Assembly (NCBI GenBank): GCA_000688775.2
Contig: CP007628.2
Location: 1,054,001-1,118,000, forward strand
Length of the DNA: 64,000 nucleotides
Reading direction: 5' to 3'
Source: Streptococcus sp. VT 162
GTDB lineage: Bacteria; Bacillota; Bacilli; Lactobacillales; Streptococcaceae
In this document: positions 43,958-54,359 of the stretch, piece after piece
How positions within the stretch are numbered: the first letter of the stretch is position 1
Layout of the letters: the number at the start of each line of letters is the position of its first letter
Made by a program: the position numbers and the translations under genes
Notes under the pieces: model-generated
What the model was told of the DNA's origin: nothing
The model's database searches: none
The model's input: the letters and a program-made list of their open reading frames with translations, nothing else

Positions 43958-45001
43958 TCACTTTTTGCCCAAAGCAGCCTGTTCTCGATAAAATTTTAAC
44001 CAGATTTCCAACAAATGCTCCTCAGAGTACTCTTTGGAGATCTCACGAGCTTTTTCTTTCAAGTCCTTTAAGGCTTCAGGGTCATTCTTGTATTCTAGGA
44101 TTGCTTCTCTCATCTCGGAAACATCACTTGTAGCACGATAATTCCCATCAAGAATAACCTTATACAGATCCAAATCTCTTAACATAATAGGAGCCTCGCA
44201 ACTAGCGGCCTCTAAGATAGTCATAGGGAATAATTCATTGTAACTTGGTAGCAAGAATAGATCCGCCATAGCGTAAAGTTCCCGCATCCGTTCCGGTGAC
44301 ACAATTCCAGGGAAAATAAGATTTTTGGGTGGATTGTCCATTATCTTCTTGTAGCGTTCATAACCATCTGTCATCCCACCAAATGAAAAACCACCTGCCC
44401 AGATAAAGGTAATTTCTGGCAATTCCTCAGCAAGACGGATAAAATCATCAATTCCTTTACGTTTCTGAACCTGACCCGCACCGATTACGACAAACTGATC
44501 TTCCGCGAGATCCATTTCCTTCCGGAGTTGAGCAACTTGTTCAGCTGGTAATGGATGCCATTTTTCTTTGTTTACAAAGTTTGGAATATAAGTTACTTTT
44601 TCACGCGGAATACCAGCAGCCACCAAATCCTCGATAAACATGGGATTGACCACCACCAAGTGTTCCATTCGGTTGTAAAAGGAAAAAACATAGCGTTTGA
44701 CAATTCCTTTTAGGAAAAATGGAATCTTCAAACTCCCCTCAAGCGTATCAGGCAAAAAATGCACATAGCCAATTTTTCTCCCAGAGCGTTTCTTTTGAAA
44801 AGTAGATAAATAATAAGGGAAATCAATGGTGTGAAAATGAGTTATATCCGCTTCTACAGGGAGATTCTCTGTAACAATCAACTGGTCTTTGGCATCACGG
44901 TGAAGGAGACTAACCAATTCTCGATAAGCTCCTGACACTCCTTGACCAGCTACTTTTTCACTTGAACTCAGCATATTAATACGCAATTTTTCGTTTTCCA
45001 T
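43958..45001 (-). CDS. cpoA: CpoA, alpha-galactosyl-glucosyl-diacylglycerol synthase
   Basis: A 347-residue GT4 glycosyltransferase. It carries INMLSSSEKVAGQGVSGAYR near the start and the donor motif in SYNELFPMTILEAASCEAP. In pneumococcus CpoA makes galactosyl-glucosyl-diacylglycerol, and its mutations lower beta-lactam susceptibility. I place the start at the second ATG (45001), because the first ATG at 45010 overlaps an extended -10 element (TGGTATAAT). A third candidate is the Met at residue 10. No good ribosome site fits either early ATG, so the message may be leaderless. It is the first gene of the glycolipid-obgE operon. Confidence 0.88.
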   Translation of the reverse strand: MENEKLRINMLSSSEKVAGQGVSGAYRELVSLLHRDAKDQLIVTENLPVEADITHFHTIDFPYYLSTFQKKRSGRKIGYVHFLPDTLEGSLKIPFFLKGIVKRYVFSFYNRMEHLVVVNPMFIEDLVAAGIPREKVTYIPNFVNKEKWHPLPAEQVAQLRKEMDLAEDQFVVIGAGQVQKRKGIDDFIRLAEELPEITFIWAGGFSFGGMTDGYERYKKIMDNPPKNLIFPGIVSPERMRELYAMADLFLLPSYNELFPMTILEAASCEAPIMLRDLDLYKVILDGNYRATSDVSEMREAILEYKNDPEALKDLKEKAREISKEYSEEHLLEIWLKFYREQAALGKK

Positions 45002-45007
45002 ACCTTC

Positions 45008-45016
45008 CATTATACC
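45008..45016 (-). promoter_or_regulatory. Extended -10 promoter at the cpoA start
   Basis: TGGTATAAT reads 45016 to 45008 on the minus strand. Expected transcription start is near 45001, the likely start codon. Confidence 0.55.
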
Positions 45017-45046
45017 ATTTTATTTCCAGAAAATCAGCAAAAGAAA

Positions 45047-45098
45047 GAAGAGACGATTGGAAAAAGGATAAAATTACCTTATTTTCCAATCGTCTCTC
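45047..45098 (-). terminator. Strong terminator after sufT
   Basis: A stem of about 16 bases is formed by AGAGACGATTGGAAAA near 45050-45065 and its inverted copy near 45081-45098. It isolates cpoA from the dnaG-rpoD-sufT unit. Confidence 0.85.
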
Positions 45099-45113
45099 TA
45101 ATTTTTTTAGTCT

Positions 45114-45443
45114 TTATTTAATTCCTAGGGCGATACGCGCGTATCGGCTCATTTTTTCAACTGTCCAAGCTGGATACCAGACCAATTTGACCTCGGTATT
45201 AGTTACCTCAGGCACATCTGTCATCGCATCGTGTATCTGGTCTGTCAAAAGGTCAGCCAATGGGCAGCCCATAGTTGTCAAGGTCATATCAATTTCAGTG
45301 TGACCTGTTTCACCATCAAAACGAATTTCATAAATCAAACCTAGGTTGACAATATCAATCCCCAACTCAGGGTCGATGACTTCTTCCAAAGCATTTAAAA
45401 TGCGTGTTTTGATCGTTTCAATTTGCTCTTCTGTATAAGCCAT
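45114..45443 (-). CDS. MIP18/DUF59-family iron-sulfur assembly protein
   Basis: A 109-residue SufT/PaaD-like protein. It has VIDPELGIDIVNLGLIYEI and the conserved TTMGCPLADLL Cys motif. Such proteins help mature Fe-S enzymes. A GTG 12 bases upstream is in frame, but GAGG followed by AATAAC sits at the ATG at 45443, so I start there. It is 15 bases downstream of rpoD and closes the dnaG-rpoD-sufT unit. Confidence 0.9.
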   Translation of the reverse strand: MAYTEEQIETIKTRILNALEEVIDPELGIDIVNLGLIYEIRFDGETGHTEIDMTLTTMGCPLADLLTDQIHDAMTDVPEVTNTEVKLVWYPAWTVEKMSRYARIALGIK

Positions 45444-45457
45444 GTTATTCCTCACTC

Positions 45458-46567
45458 TTAGTCTTCAATAAAATCACGAAGGGGTTTGCTGCGACTTGGT
45501 TGGCGCAATTTTCTCAAAGCCTTGGCCTCGATCTGACGGATACGCTCACGAGTCACGTTAAAGACTTTACCAACATCTTCAAGAGTACGCATTTTCCCAT
45601 CGTCCAAACCGAAGCGCAAGCGCAAGACGTTTTCTTCACGGTCTGTAAGAGTATCCAAAACCTCATCCAACTGCTCACGCAAAACGATACGAGTTGTGTA
45701 GTCTACTGGATTTTCAATCACTTCGTCTTCGATAAAGTCCCCAAGATGGCTATCGTCCTCTTCACCAATCGGTGTTTCAAGCGATACAGGTTCTTGGGCG
45801 ATTTTTAGGATTTCACGGACCTTGTCAGGTGTCATATCCATACGCTCAGCGATTTGTTCAGGTGTCGGATCTTGACCCAATTCTTGAAGGAGGTTACGCT
45901 GTTCTCGGACAAGCTTGTTAATGGTTTCAACCATGTGGACAGGGATACGAATAGTGCGGGCCTGGTCAGCAATGGCACGAGTGATTGCCTGACGAATCCA
46001 CCAAGTTGCATACGTAGAAAACTTAAATCCTTTTGAATAGTCAAACTTGTCAACAGCCTTCATCAAGCCCATGTTTCCTTCTTGGATCAAGTCAAGAAAT
46101 TGCATACCACGTCCTACGTAGCGCTTAGCAATAGAAACCACCAAACGAAGGTTGGCTTCTGCAAGACGTTGTTTGGCTTCGATATCACCAGCCTCAACTG
46201 CTAGGGCCAATTCTTTTTCCTCTTCGTTGGTCAAGAGAGGAACGACCCCGATTTCCTTCAAATACATACGGACAGGGTCATTAACCTTGGCAGAAGTTGA
46301 GCCAATCAAGTCCTCATCACTGAGTTCTGGTTCTTCTTCTGCACTAAGCACACGCGCACTTGGATTTCCTTCATTATCTGTGATAGAAATTCCAGCATCC
46401 TGGATCCGTTGCAAAAGGTCTTCAATGCCGTCTGCATCGAGGGTGAAAGGAATAACCAGACTTGAATTGATTTCATCATCTGTTGCTGTTCCTGTTTTTT
46501 TGTGGTTACGGATAAAGTCTGCTACTTGCACATCAAATGTGGTTACTTCTTTTTGTTTTGTTGCCAT
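45458..46567 (-). CDS. rpoD: Primary sigma factor RpoD (sigma-A)
   Basis: A 369-residue housekeeping sigma factor. Region 1.2 to 2 includes [20 protein letters not shown] and [14 protein letters not shown]. The region 4 helix-turn-helix is in [17 protein letters not shown], with [11 protein letters not shown] at the end. It starts 3 bases after dnaG, the classical macromolecular synthesis arrangement without rpsU. Confidence 0.98.
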   Translation of the reverse strand: MATKQKEVTTFDVQVADFIRNHKKTGTATDDEINSSLVIPFTLDADGIEDLLQRIQDAGISITDNEGNPSARVLSAEEEPELSDEDLIGSTSAKVNDPVRMYLKEIGVVPLLTNEEEKELALAVEAGDIEAKQRLAEANLRLVVSIAKRYVGRGMQFLDLIQEGNMGLMKAVDKFDYSKGFKFSTYATWWIRQAITRAIADQARTIRIPVHMVETINKLVREQRNLLQELGQDPTPEQIAERMDMTPDKVREILKIAQEPVSLETPIGEEDDSHLGDFIEDEVIENPVDYTTRIVLREQLDEVLDTLTDREENVLRLRFGLDDGKMRTLEDVGKVFNVTRERIRQIEAKALRKLRQPSRSKPLRDFIED

Positions 46568-46569
46568 TA

Positions 46570-48330
46570 TTACTCCATTCTTCTCTTTTGGGAAATCAAT
46601 CGTTGCAATTCTTCCAAGGCTGTGTCTGTATCTCCTACATGACTAGCTTCCTGCACTTTCTTTTTAATTCTTAAGTTATCCTTGCTAAGGAGGGCACGGT
46701 TTCGAGTCGCTTCGACCTCCGCTAGCTCTTGAGGCGACATCTCAGCTGGCAAATCCAAGCTAAGCACGTGGTACCAGGCATTTTCAACCTCAGGCGTCTG
46801 ATGAGAAAGCTCCTCTGAGCCGATTTCTCCCTGCTCACTTAATAATTCGTAAAGAATCTGAAATTCTGGGGTATCAAAGAAAAAATCTTCTCTTAATCGG
46901 TAGTCATTTAACACAACTGGGTTCTCAGCCATCCTATAAAGGAGATGAGCCTCTGCTCTCATGACTGCTGTCAATTGTCGCGTTACAGGTATACTAATCG
47001 CTGCTGGAGGTTGCTCCTCTTTGACTCTTTCCTGCCTCTGAACAATCCGACTTTCATTTACAATCTGTTCCACCTGCTGGTAATCAAAGGAAGGGAGATT
47101 ATCTGCTAGAATGTGGATATAAGAATTCTGGGCAGTGATAGACTTTTCTTTGGCGATTAGGGGCGCAATCTTTTCAATGAACTCAATTTGCGCCTGCAAG
47201 TTATCACTATTTTCCGGCTTGAGCTGGTGAATATAGAACTCTATAGGACTGATCCGAGTCTTGGTTAAAAGGTAAGCCAGGTCTTCAGCAGAATTCTTTT
47301 GCAAATACTCATCTGGGTCCATGGCATCAGGTACTCGAACAACCTCCACTGAAAAGTCTTTTAACTCCTCTAGTGCCTTGGCTGTTGCTGCCTGCCCTGC
47401 CTTGTCGCCATCATAGCTGAGAACAATTTTTTTGGTAAAGCGTTTGAGGTGATCAACATGCTCCTTGCTTAAGGCTGTTCCCATGGAAGCTACAGCATTT
47501 TCTATACCAGCACGGTAGGCTGCGATCACATCCATGAAGCCTTCCATCAGATAGAGTTCTGTAATCTTACCTGTTCCCTTTTTTGCCTTGTCCAAATGAT
47601 ACAATTCGTAACTCTTGTTAAAAATTGCAGTCGAGCGACTATTTTTATATTTGGCAGTCTGACTATCCGTTTCTTGCCAGATACGACCTGAAAATGCAAT
47701 AACCTGCCCCTTGTCATTGGTCAAAGGAAAGATGATCCGTCCAAAAAAAGTATCATAAAATTGATTACCATCTGACAGATAAAACAAGCCCGAATCCAAT
47801 AAATCCTTTTCCTCAAACTTGTCAGCCAAACGTTGATAGAGATAAGTTCTCTCTGCTGGAGCCAGTCCAATCTGGAAGTGCTTCAGAACATCGTCTGTCA
47901 ATCCGCGTTTGTAGAGATAAGCCCTTGCTTCTTCTCCCATCTTGGTCGTCATGAGGATGGCATGGTAAAAGCGGGCCGCTTCTTCATGCATATCATATAG
48001 AGCTTGATAAGGGGAAGCCTGTTGAGGACGAGACTGTACAGGCATAGCCAGTTGAATACCGACGCGCTCTCCTAAGAGCTGAACGGCTTCCATGAAGGAC
48101 ACGCGTTGGTATTCTTCGATGAACTTAAAAACATCTCCTGAACGCCCACATCCAAAACAGTGATAAAACTGCTTGTCTTCCACAACGTTGAAAGAGGGGG
48201 TCTTTTCACCATGAAAAGGACAGAGCCCTAAATAGTTCCGTCCAGCCTTTTGTAAAGAAATCACATCACCTATGACTTCCACAATGTTGGCATTGTTTTT
48301 GATTTCTTCAATGACTTGCTTGTCAACCAT
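46570..48330 (-). CDS. dnaG: DNA primase DnaG
   Basis: A 586-residue primase. The zinc ribbon (about 35-65) has [11 protein letters not shown] and [11 protein letters not shown]. The TOPRIM core has [13 protein letters not shown] and LSYDGDKAG. The C-terminal helicase-binding domain lies from about 440. An in-frame ATG 15 bases upstream holds the GGAGG ribosome site in its first codons, so I use the ATG at 48330 (MVDKQVIEE). Promoter elements TATACT and TGATAAAAT lie in the 60 bases upstream. Confidence 0.97.
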   Translation of the reverse strand: MVDKQVIEEIKNNANIVEVIGDVISLQKAGRNYLGLCPFHGEKTPSFNVVEDKQFYHCFGCGRSGDVFKFIEEYQRVSFMEAVQLLGERVGIQLAMPVQSRPQQASPYQALYDMHEEAARFYHAILMTTKMGEEARAYLYKRGLTDDVLKHFQIGLAPAERTYLYQRLADKFEEKDLLDSGLFYLSDGNQFYDTFFGRIIFPLTNDKGQVIAFSGRIWQETDSQTAKYKNSRSTAIFNKSYELYHLDKAKKGTGKITELYLMEGFMDVIAAYRAGIENAVASMGTALSKEHVDHLKRFTKKIVLSYDGDKAGQAATAKALEELKDFSVEVVRVPDAMDPDEYLQKNSAEDLAYLLTKTRISPIEFYIHQLKPENSDNLQAQIEFIEKIAPLIAKEKSITAQNSYIHILADNLPSFDYQQVEQIVNESRIVQRQERVKEEQPPAAISIPVTRQLTAVMRAEAHLLYRMAENPVVLNDYRLREDFFFDTPEFQILYELLSEQGEIGSEELSHQTPEVENAWYHVLSLDLPAEMSPQELAEVEATRNRALLSKDNLRIKKKVQEASHVGDTDTALEELQRLISQKRRME

Positions 48331-48461
48331 ACACAATACCTCCATTTTATCATAGTTTCACGTAAACTAGTATAGCTTATTTCTGAAAAAAAGTAAACCA
48401 TTTCATACGCTTTCCGTAATTCTCTTTGCCTTATTCTTCTATATAGAAAGAGGGGATAAAA

Positions 48462-48491
48462 AACTCAGAAACACTTCCATGTTTCTGAGTT
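48462..48491. terminator. Terminator after the tryptophan transporter operon
   Basis: AACTCAGAAAC (48462-48472) pairs with GTTTCTGAGTT (48481-48491). T residues follow on the minus side. Confidence 0.8.
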
Positions 48492-48526
48492 AATTTTCAC
48501 TATTTTTTGATGATTACTTCACTCAT

Positions 48527-49285
48527 CTATTCAAATAATTGATAGTAGTCTGAAATTTTCATCTGAGCTTTTTCTTCTTTATTGAGGTCTTGGATGATAC
48601 GACCTTCCTTCATGACAATCAGACGATTTCCATACTTCAACGCATCCTCCATATGGTGGGTAATCATCAAGGCTGTTAGATGATCCTTGCTGACAAAGTC
48701 ATCTGTTAATTCCATCAAGGCAACACTGGTCTTTGGGTCAAGAGCCGCTGTGTGTTCATCCAACAAGAGCAACTCTGGCCGCTTCAAGGTTGCCATCAAG
48801 AGACTCAAGGCCTGGCGTTGACCGCCTGATAGAAACTCAATCGAAGTGTCCAGATGTTTCTCAAGACCATTTCCCACTTTTTCAATAGTTGTCTGAAACT
48901 CTTCCCGATGGCTTGAAAGTCTTCTAGGAAGGAGTCCTCTCTTCTCACCACGAAACTTGGCAATCAAGAGATTTTCCGCCACCGTCATACGAGGAGCCGT
49001 ACCCATTTTAGGATCCTGAAAGACACGAGACAAGTACTTAGCCCTCTTTTCAGGTGAAAAATGCGTCACGTCCTCGCCCATGATACGGATACTTCCACTT
49101 GTTAAAGGTAGGGTACCTGCAATGGTGTTAAAAAGAGTTGACTTTCCAGCTCCATTTCCACCTAGGATGGTAATGAAATCATGTTCGAAAATTTCAAGAG
49201 AAACATCATTTAGAATGATTTTTTCCTCGTCAAAGCCATTCGTAATGACTTTGGTAGCATTTTTTAATTCTACAATTGCTGTCAT
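48527..49285 (-). CDS. trpZ: ABC transporter ATPase (TrpZ type)
   Basis: A 252-residue ATPase. Walker A is GGNGAGKSTLFN, the signature is LSGGQRQA and Walker B leads LLLDEHTAALD. It energises the permease encoded upstream, with which it overlaps by 4 bases. Last gene of the T-box controlled transporter operon, followed by a terminator. The tryptophan assignment depends on the T-box specifier, not on this subunit. Confidence 0.88.
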   Translation of the reverse strand: MTAIVELKNATKVITNGFDEEKIILNDVSLEIFEHDFITILGGNGAGKSTLFNTIAGTLPLTSGSIRIMGEDVTHFSPEKRAKYLSRVFQDPKMGTAPRMTVAENLLIAKFRGEKRGLLPRRLSSHREEFQTTIEKVGNGLEKHLDTSIEFLSGGQRQALSLLMATLKRPELLLLDEHTAALDPKTSVALMELTDDFVSKDHLTALMITHHMEDALKYGNRLIVMKEGRIIQDLNKEEKAQMKISDYYQLFE

Positions 49286-50148
49286 TTGCTAAACTTGACT
49301 CCTTTCAGGTATTTGCTTTTGAAGGTTGGAATCATAAGACAAACTGCCAAAATCAAGGCGCTGTACAAACGAAGATAACTTGTATTAAACCCAAGAGCAA
49401 TCACTCCCCAGACGAGGAACTGATAAGCAATAGACCCTACAACGATGGTCATGAGTCGCTCTGCCAAGGTCAAACTCTTGAACAAAACCTCACCAATAAT
49501 CAAGCTAGCAAGCCCTACGACAATCACGCCAATTCCTCGAGAAACATCCGCGTATCCTTCTTGTTGAGCAATTAAGGCTCCTGCAAGCGCGATAATCCCA
49601 TTTGAGAGAACCAAGCCCATAAGTTCCATTCGTCCTGTATTGATACCAAAGCTACGAGACATATCGGGATTGTCACCTGTAGCGATGTAGGCCTGACCTA
49701 GTTTGGTATCTAGGAAAAAGAGCATAAGGCCAATAACAAGAGCTACAAAGATTAATCCAGTCAGGAGTTGGTTAAGGTCTGAATCAAAAGGTAAGACATC
49801 CTGGATTTGCTTAGTTCCAAGAAGCCCCAGATTGGCACGTCCCATAATCATCAGCATGATGGAATGGCAAGAAGTCATGACCAGAATCCCTGATAAGAGG
49901 GTTGGGATTTTTCCTTTGGTATATAAGAGACCTGTCGCCATTCCAGCTAGACAGCCCGCTCCTACTGCGGCTAATGTTGCTAAAAATGGGTTAACTCCCT
50001 GTGTTATCAAGGTTACAGCTACTGCTCCCCCAAGAGGAAAAGAACCTTCAGTAGTCATATCAGGGAAATTCAAAATTCGAAAAGTCATAAAGATTCCCAA
50101 ACCTAAAATCGCCCAGACCATCCCCTGAGAAATAATGGATACTATCAT
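49282..50148 (-). CDS. trpY: ABC transporter permease (TrpY type)
   Basis: A 288-residue membrane protein with about eight to nine helices and the branched-chain permease-like segment LSNGIIALAGALIAQQEGYADVSRGIGVIV split across the usual loop. It has the N-terminal ILNFPDMTTEGSFPLGG of this family. It overlaps the ATPase gene by 4 bases and lies 65 bases downstream of the binding-protein gene. Confidence 0.87.
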   Translation of the reverse strand: MIVSIISQGMVWAILGLGIFMTFRILNFPDMTTEGSFPLGGAVAVTLITQGVNPFLATLAAVGAGCLAGMATGLLYTKGKIPTLLSGILVMTSCHSIMLMIMGRANLGLLGTKQIQDVLPFDSDLNQLLTGLIFVALVIGLMLFFLDTKLGQAYIATGDNPDMSRSFGINTGRMELMGLVLSNGIIALAGALIAQQEGYADVSRGIGVIVVGLASLIIGEVLFKSLTLAERLMTIVVGSIAYQFLVWGVIALGFNTSYLRLYSALILAVCLMIPTFKSKYLKGVKFSK

Positions 50149-50213
50149 AATCTTTCACTCATTTCTTTCTTTAGTAAAAATGGGAGGAGATGTGCCCAGC
50201 TCCTCCTTTATCT

Positions 50214-51209
50214 TTATTCAATCACTTGTCCTGCTTCTTTTAGAACGGACTCAGGAATGGCGATACCAAGTTCCTGCGCTAGTTTTTTGTTAATCACTGA
50301 CTTACCAGTTGAAAAGACATTAACTGGCGTATCAGCTGGTTTTTCACCTTTCAATACTTTGGCAATCATTTTACCAGTAGCCACTCCAAGATCGTGTTGG
50401 TCAACTACTACAGATGCTAATCCACCTGCTTCTACCATGGCAGTGGCACTTGGGTAGATTGGCTTTTTAGCTGTTTGGTTGCTTGAAACAACTGTTGAGA
50501 AGGCTGATGCGATGGTGTTGTCAATTGGAACCCAAATTGCATCGACCTTGCTTGTCATAACATTGACTGTTGAAGCAATTTCATTTGTTGAAGGAACGGC
50601 AAATGTTTCGACTGTCAAACCTGCTTTTTCAGCATAAGCCTTGAATTCTTCTACCTGTGTTTTTGAGTTATCTTCGCTGCTTGAGTAGAGAGCGCCGATT
50701 GTTTTGACATTTGGTGTCAGGGTTTTAATCAACTCTACTTGTTGTTCAGCTGGGTTGTGGTCTGATACCCCCGTGATGTTTCCACCTGGTTTTTTCAAAT
50801 CTTTGACCAAGTTAGCACCGATTGGATCTGTAATAGCAGCCATGATAACAGGTAGGTCTTTTGTAGCACTAGCGAGTCCTTGAGCTGCTGGTGTTGCAAT
50901 CCCAACAACTACATCGTTTCCATTTGCCACCAATTGTTTACTCATGGTTGCAACCTTGCTCTGATCTCCTTCAGAGTTCATAAAGTCGATTTTTACCTGG
51001 CCATCCTTATAGCCTTCTTCAGCTAGTCCATCTTGAATCCCTTGGTAAATTAAGTCCAAGGATGGGTGACTAACAAATTGAAGGACACCAACCTTAGCGA
51101 CCTTTTGCTCTTCCTTAGCTGCAGGCTTGTTCATAGATGAATAAATCAAGCTAGCCACTACCAATACTGCTAATCCAGCGACAATTCCAATCAAACGTTT
51201 ATTTTTCAT
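50214..51209 (-). CDS. trpX: ABC transporter substrate-binding protein (TrpX type)
   Basis: A 331-residue binding protein of the ABC_sub_bind family. VGVLQFVSHPSLDLIYQGIQ starts the mature fold, and VVGIATPAAQGLASATKD follows. The N terminus is a plain hydrophobic anchor (about residues 5-24) without a lipobox cysteine, so it seems to be membrane-tethered and not a lipoprotein. It is the first gene of the operon and the T-box lies about 90 bases upstream, giving tryptophan as the likely ligand. Confidence 0.88.
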   Translation of the reverse strand: MKNKRLIGIVAGLAVLVVASLIYSSMNKPAAKEEQKVAKVGVLQFVSHPSLDLIYQGIQDGLAEEGYKDGQVKIDFMNSEGDQSKVATMSKQLVANGNDVVVGIATPAAQGLASATKDLPVIMAAITDPIGANLVKDLKKPGGNITGVSDHNPAEQQVELIKTLTPNVKTIGALYSSSEDNSKTQVEEFKAYAEKAGLTVETFAVPSTNEIASTVNVMTSKVDAIWVPIDNTIASAFSTVVSSNQTAKKPIYPSATAMVEAGGLASVVVDQHDLGVATGKMIAKVLKGEKPADTPVNVFSTGKSVINKKLAQELGIAIPESVLKEAGQVIE

Positions 51210-51300
51210 TTTTCTTTCTCCTTAATTCTTTTACCTTAACTTTTTAAATCACATCATCAAGCGATGCCATCGTTTAAATTCCAATATCTTTCCTCCCCAT

Positions 51301-51543
51301 AGAAAAAGTCCTCACACAAAAAACTTGTGTGAGGACGTCGATGCGCGGTGCCACCTCAATTATAGGGAATATCCCTATCGCTCTTTCTCGCAATAACGAG
51401 TTGCACTGTAAGGTGTGCTCACCGAATTTTTATGATTTCAAATTCTAAAGTACATTCAGCCCAATTTCATCAATTTCATCTATCTGCTTTCACCAACCAC
51501 AGACTCTCTAAAAAACTTCAATGATTACTTTCTGAATGTTTAA
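51301..51543 (-). promoter_or_regulatory. T-box riboswitch, tryptophan specifier
   Basis: The minus strand carries the T-box sequence GGTGGCACCGCG (51355-51344), followed by a terminator stem (GTCCTCACACAA with TTGTGTGAGGAC, 51308-51336) and TTTTT. Stem I closes with ACATTCAG and CTGAATGT. An AGTAA bulge faces the specifier strand, where TCATT pairs with GATGA, and the loop then reads AATTGGG. The codon in it is UGG (51463-51461), so uncharged tRNA(Trp) should favour antitermination. Confidence 0.9.
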
Positions 51544-51571
51544 ATTATATCATTTTTCAACTACTTGTCAA
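51544..51571 (-). promoter_or_regulatory. Promoter of the T-box operon
   Basis: TTGACA (51571-51566), a 16-base spacer and TGATATAAT ending at 51544, near-consensus on the minus strand. Confidence 0.85.
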
Positions 51572-51602
51572 GGCTATTTTTAGAATTTTTTAAACAATTC
51601 AA

Positions 51603-51631
51603 AAACTTCCCCTTGAAAAAAGAGGAAGTTT
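51603..51631 (-). terminator. Terminator of ppc
   Basis: AAACTTCC (51603-51610) pairs with GGAAGTTT (51624-51631), with T residues following on the minus strand. Confidence 0.75.
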
Positions 51632-51639
51632 GTAGAATA

Positions 51640-54336
51640 TCAGCCTGAATTACGCAAACCGGTTGCAATTCCGTTGATAGTTGTATGGATCAGTTTTTCT
51701 TCGTCTGCCGACAATTCGCCGCGACGTTGACGTTTAATCAACTCCAACTGGATGTAGTTAAGGATATTAAAGTAAGGCATACGATAGTTTAGGCTGTCTT
51801 TTAGGTAAGAGTTTTCTGCTAAGAGTTCATCATAACCTTCGATAGCTAAAATAACATCCTTGGTCAACTGCCATTCATCTAAAATAGTGTAGTAGATAGC
51901 TTGCACTTCTTCATCTTCACAGAGTTTGGCATATTCAAAAGCAATGTTCATGTTAGACTTGGACAAGACCATGTCTACATTGGAAAGCAAAGATTGGAAG
52001 AAAGGCCAGTTTTGGTACATATCTCGAAGAAACTCGATATTCTTCGGATCTTGATCAATAAACTCTTTAAAGCTTGATCCTACACCATACCATCCAGGGA
52101 ACATGACACGACTTTGTGACCATGAGAAGACCCAAGGGATAGCGCGCAAACCACCGATTTCTGTGATGGTCTTACGAGCTGCTGGACGCGAACCGATATT
52201 GAAACTTGAAATAGCCTTGATTGGGCTTGATTCAAAGAAATAGTCATAGAAATGTTCATTTCCAAAGACCAAGTCACGATAGATATCATAACTACGATCC
52301 ACTACTTGGTCCATAATAGCTTCGTAACGATTTGACGTATTGGTATCACTCTTCTTCTTGGTAATCATACGGTTAATGGCTGCAGAAACCAACATTTCAA
52401 GGTTGTAATAAGCAGCGTCTTTGTTACCGTATTTGTTTCCAATGACTTCTCCCTGCTCAGTCAGACGGATACGGTCCTTGATAGACTTGAGTGGTTGAGA
52501 TGTGATAGCTTCATAAGTTGGTCCACCACCACGACCCACAGTACCACCACGACCGTGGAAGAAAGTGACCTTAACGCCAAATTCATCTCCAATAGCAGTC
52601 AGTTGTTGTTGCGCTTTATAGAGAGTCCAACATGATGACAGGTATCCTCCGTCCTTGTTACTATCAGAATAGCCAAGCATGATTTCTTGGTAGTTGTCTT
52701 TTGAAGCAATCCATTTTTTAGCCAAAGGAAGAGAGAAATATCTTCTCATGGTTTCTTCTGAGTGATCCAAATCTTCAATCGTTTCAAAGAGAGGAACAAT
52801 CTGAACGCGGGCTTTTTGGGCATCCACCAAGCCGACTTCCTTAAGCATAATGGCTAGCTCTAACATATCGGATACACTGGTTGCATGAGAAATGATGGTT
52901 TGACGAATAACATTTTCACCCAGTTTATCCTTCAACTTGCGCGCAGTTTTAAAGATAGAGAGTTCTTTTTCAAGCAGTTCTGACTTTTCAGCATGAGTCG
53001 CTGAGAGGATACGAGGATCTTCTTCCAACTCTTTTAAGAGGAGGGCACATTTTTCGTCTTCAGACAGATCGCTATAGTGGTCGTTGATTCCTGCGGATGC
53101 TAACAATTCAGCCACACAGGCTTCGTGAACGCTAGAATCCTGGCGCATGTCAATAGAGGCAAGGTAGAAGCCAAAGATTTCGACAGCTTGCATCAACTCG
53201 ACAAATTCTCCAGAAATCAGGTATTCCCCTTTGTTTTCAAGGAGAGAGTCCCGAATGGCCAACAAATCTTGATAAAATTCATCTGCAGTGGCATATCTAG
53301 GCTGAAGTTCCTTGTCTTCAATGAGATAAGCCTTAGTTGCCTGCATCTTAGCTTGAATGTCAAAAAGAGCACGACGATAGAGTTCTTTTTCACGGTAAAT
53401 GGAGTTATCTTGTGACTTCAGCGCCATCTCACGAACCTTGTCGCTGACATTCACGATGCTGGTTGACAGTGAAAATTCACGATAAAGATTATAAATCTTT
53501 TCATCATAGTAGTTCATGATGACTTCACACTGAGTCAAGGCTGATTTATTGAGAGTTTCCGCTGTTACAAAAGGATTTCCATCACGGTCTCCTCCGATCC
53601 ACATCCCCATGGTAATCGGTTTTGGATGTTGGAGATCGATACCTTGTTCTTTTGCCATTTTTTTATACTCAGCTGTCAAACGTGGAACAGCATTCAGGAA
53701 AGAACTTTGGTAATACTCCATCACGTTGGTGATTTCGTTGGTTACTTTCAATTTTTTCTCACGAATCATGTCCGTTTGCATGATAATTTCAATATAACGA
53801 CGGAGATCCGTGTGCCATTTTTCTTTATTAATCAAACCGAGTTTGACATCACGGTACTTGCGCAAAAGCGTATGGATATGGTTGGTCAAGTCCAGCATAC
53901 TCTTGCGTTGTACTTGCGTTGGATGAGCGGTCAAGACAGGAACGACATTTAACTTTTCTAAAATTTCGGCTGCATTTTCTTTTTCAGCTACCATCTTAAT
54001 CGTTGTAGATAGTTTTCCTAGATAGTCTTGGTCCACATTGTTTTGGTGATTGATTTCATAGGCCAAATCCACATCCTCAGAGATATTAATCAAAAGTGGA
54101 AGGATAGAGAAATAGCGTGAAATGTAAATCATTTCTTCATTCGAAAGACTGGTCACTAGGTCATTGAGCCCTTGATAATTCTCGCTAGTTGATAATTCCT
54201 TCAACTGGATAATCTTTTCAAAGGTTTCTGGCGCCAGCATATTTTTTGTGATATCTTCTAATAGCTCAGTCAGAATCAAGACTTCTTCTTGGACGACTGC
54301 TTTATTACTATAGTTTTCTAATTTTTGAAGAGACAT
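51640..54336 (-). CDS. ppc: Phosphoenolpyruvate carboxylase
   Basis: An 898-residue enzyme making oxaloacetate from PEP and bicarbonate, supplying aspartate in bacteria without a full TCA cycle. Active-site segments are [29 protein letters not shown] and [14 protein letters not shown]. Length is full. It lies 23 bases downstream of ftsW and ends with a terminator. Confidence 0.97.
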   Translation of the reverse strand: MSLQKLENYSNKAVVQEEVLILTELLEDITKNMLAPETFEKIIQLKELSTSENYQGLNDLVTSLSNEEMIYISRYFSILPLLINISEDVDLAYEINHQNNVDQDYLGKLSTTIKMVAEKENAAEILEKLNVVPVLTAHPTQVQRKSMLDLTNHIHTLLRKYRDVKLGLINKEKWHTDLRRYIEIIMQTDMIREKKLKVTNEITNVMEYYQSSFLNAVPRLTAEYKKMAKEQGIDLQHPKPITMGMWIGGDRDGNPFVTAETLNKSALTQCEVIMNYYDEKIYNLYREFSLSTSIVNVSDKVREMALKSQDNSIYREKELYRRALFDIQAKMQATKAYLIEDKELQPRYATADEFYQDLLAIRDSLLENKGEYLISGEFVELMQAVEIFGFYLASIDMRQDSSVHEACVAELLASAGINDHYSDLSEDEKCALLLKELEEDPRILSATHAEKSELLEKELSIFKTARKLKDKLGENVIRQTIISHATSVSDMLELAIMLKEVGLVDAQKARVQIVPLFETIEDLDHSEETMRRYFSLPLAKKWIASKDNYQEIMLGYSDSNKDGGYLSSCWTLYKAQQQLTAIGDEFGVKVTFFHGRGGTVGRGGGPTYEAITSQPLKSIKDRIRLTEQGEVIGNKYGNKDAAYYNLEMLVSAAINRMITKKKSDTNTSNRYEAIMDQVVDRSYDIYRDLVFGNEHFYDYFFESSPIKAISSFNIGSRPAARKTITEIGGLRAIPWVFSWSQSRVMFPGWYGVGSSFKEFIDQDPKNIEFLRDMYQNWPFFQSLLSNVDMVLSKSNMNIAFEYAKLCEDEEVQAIYYTILDEWQLTKDVILAIEGYDELLAENSYLKDSLNYRMPYFNILNYIQLELIKRQRRGELSADEEKLIHTTINGIATGLRNSG

Positions 54337-54359
54337 ATACTTTCCTTTCCATACAATCC

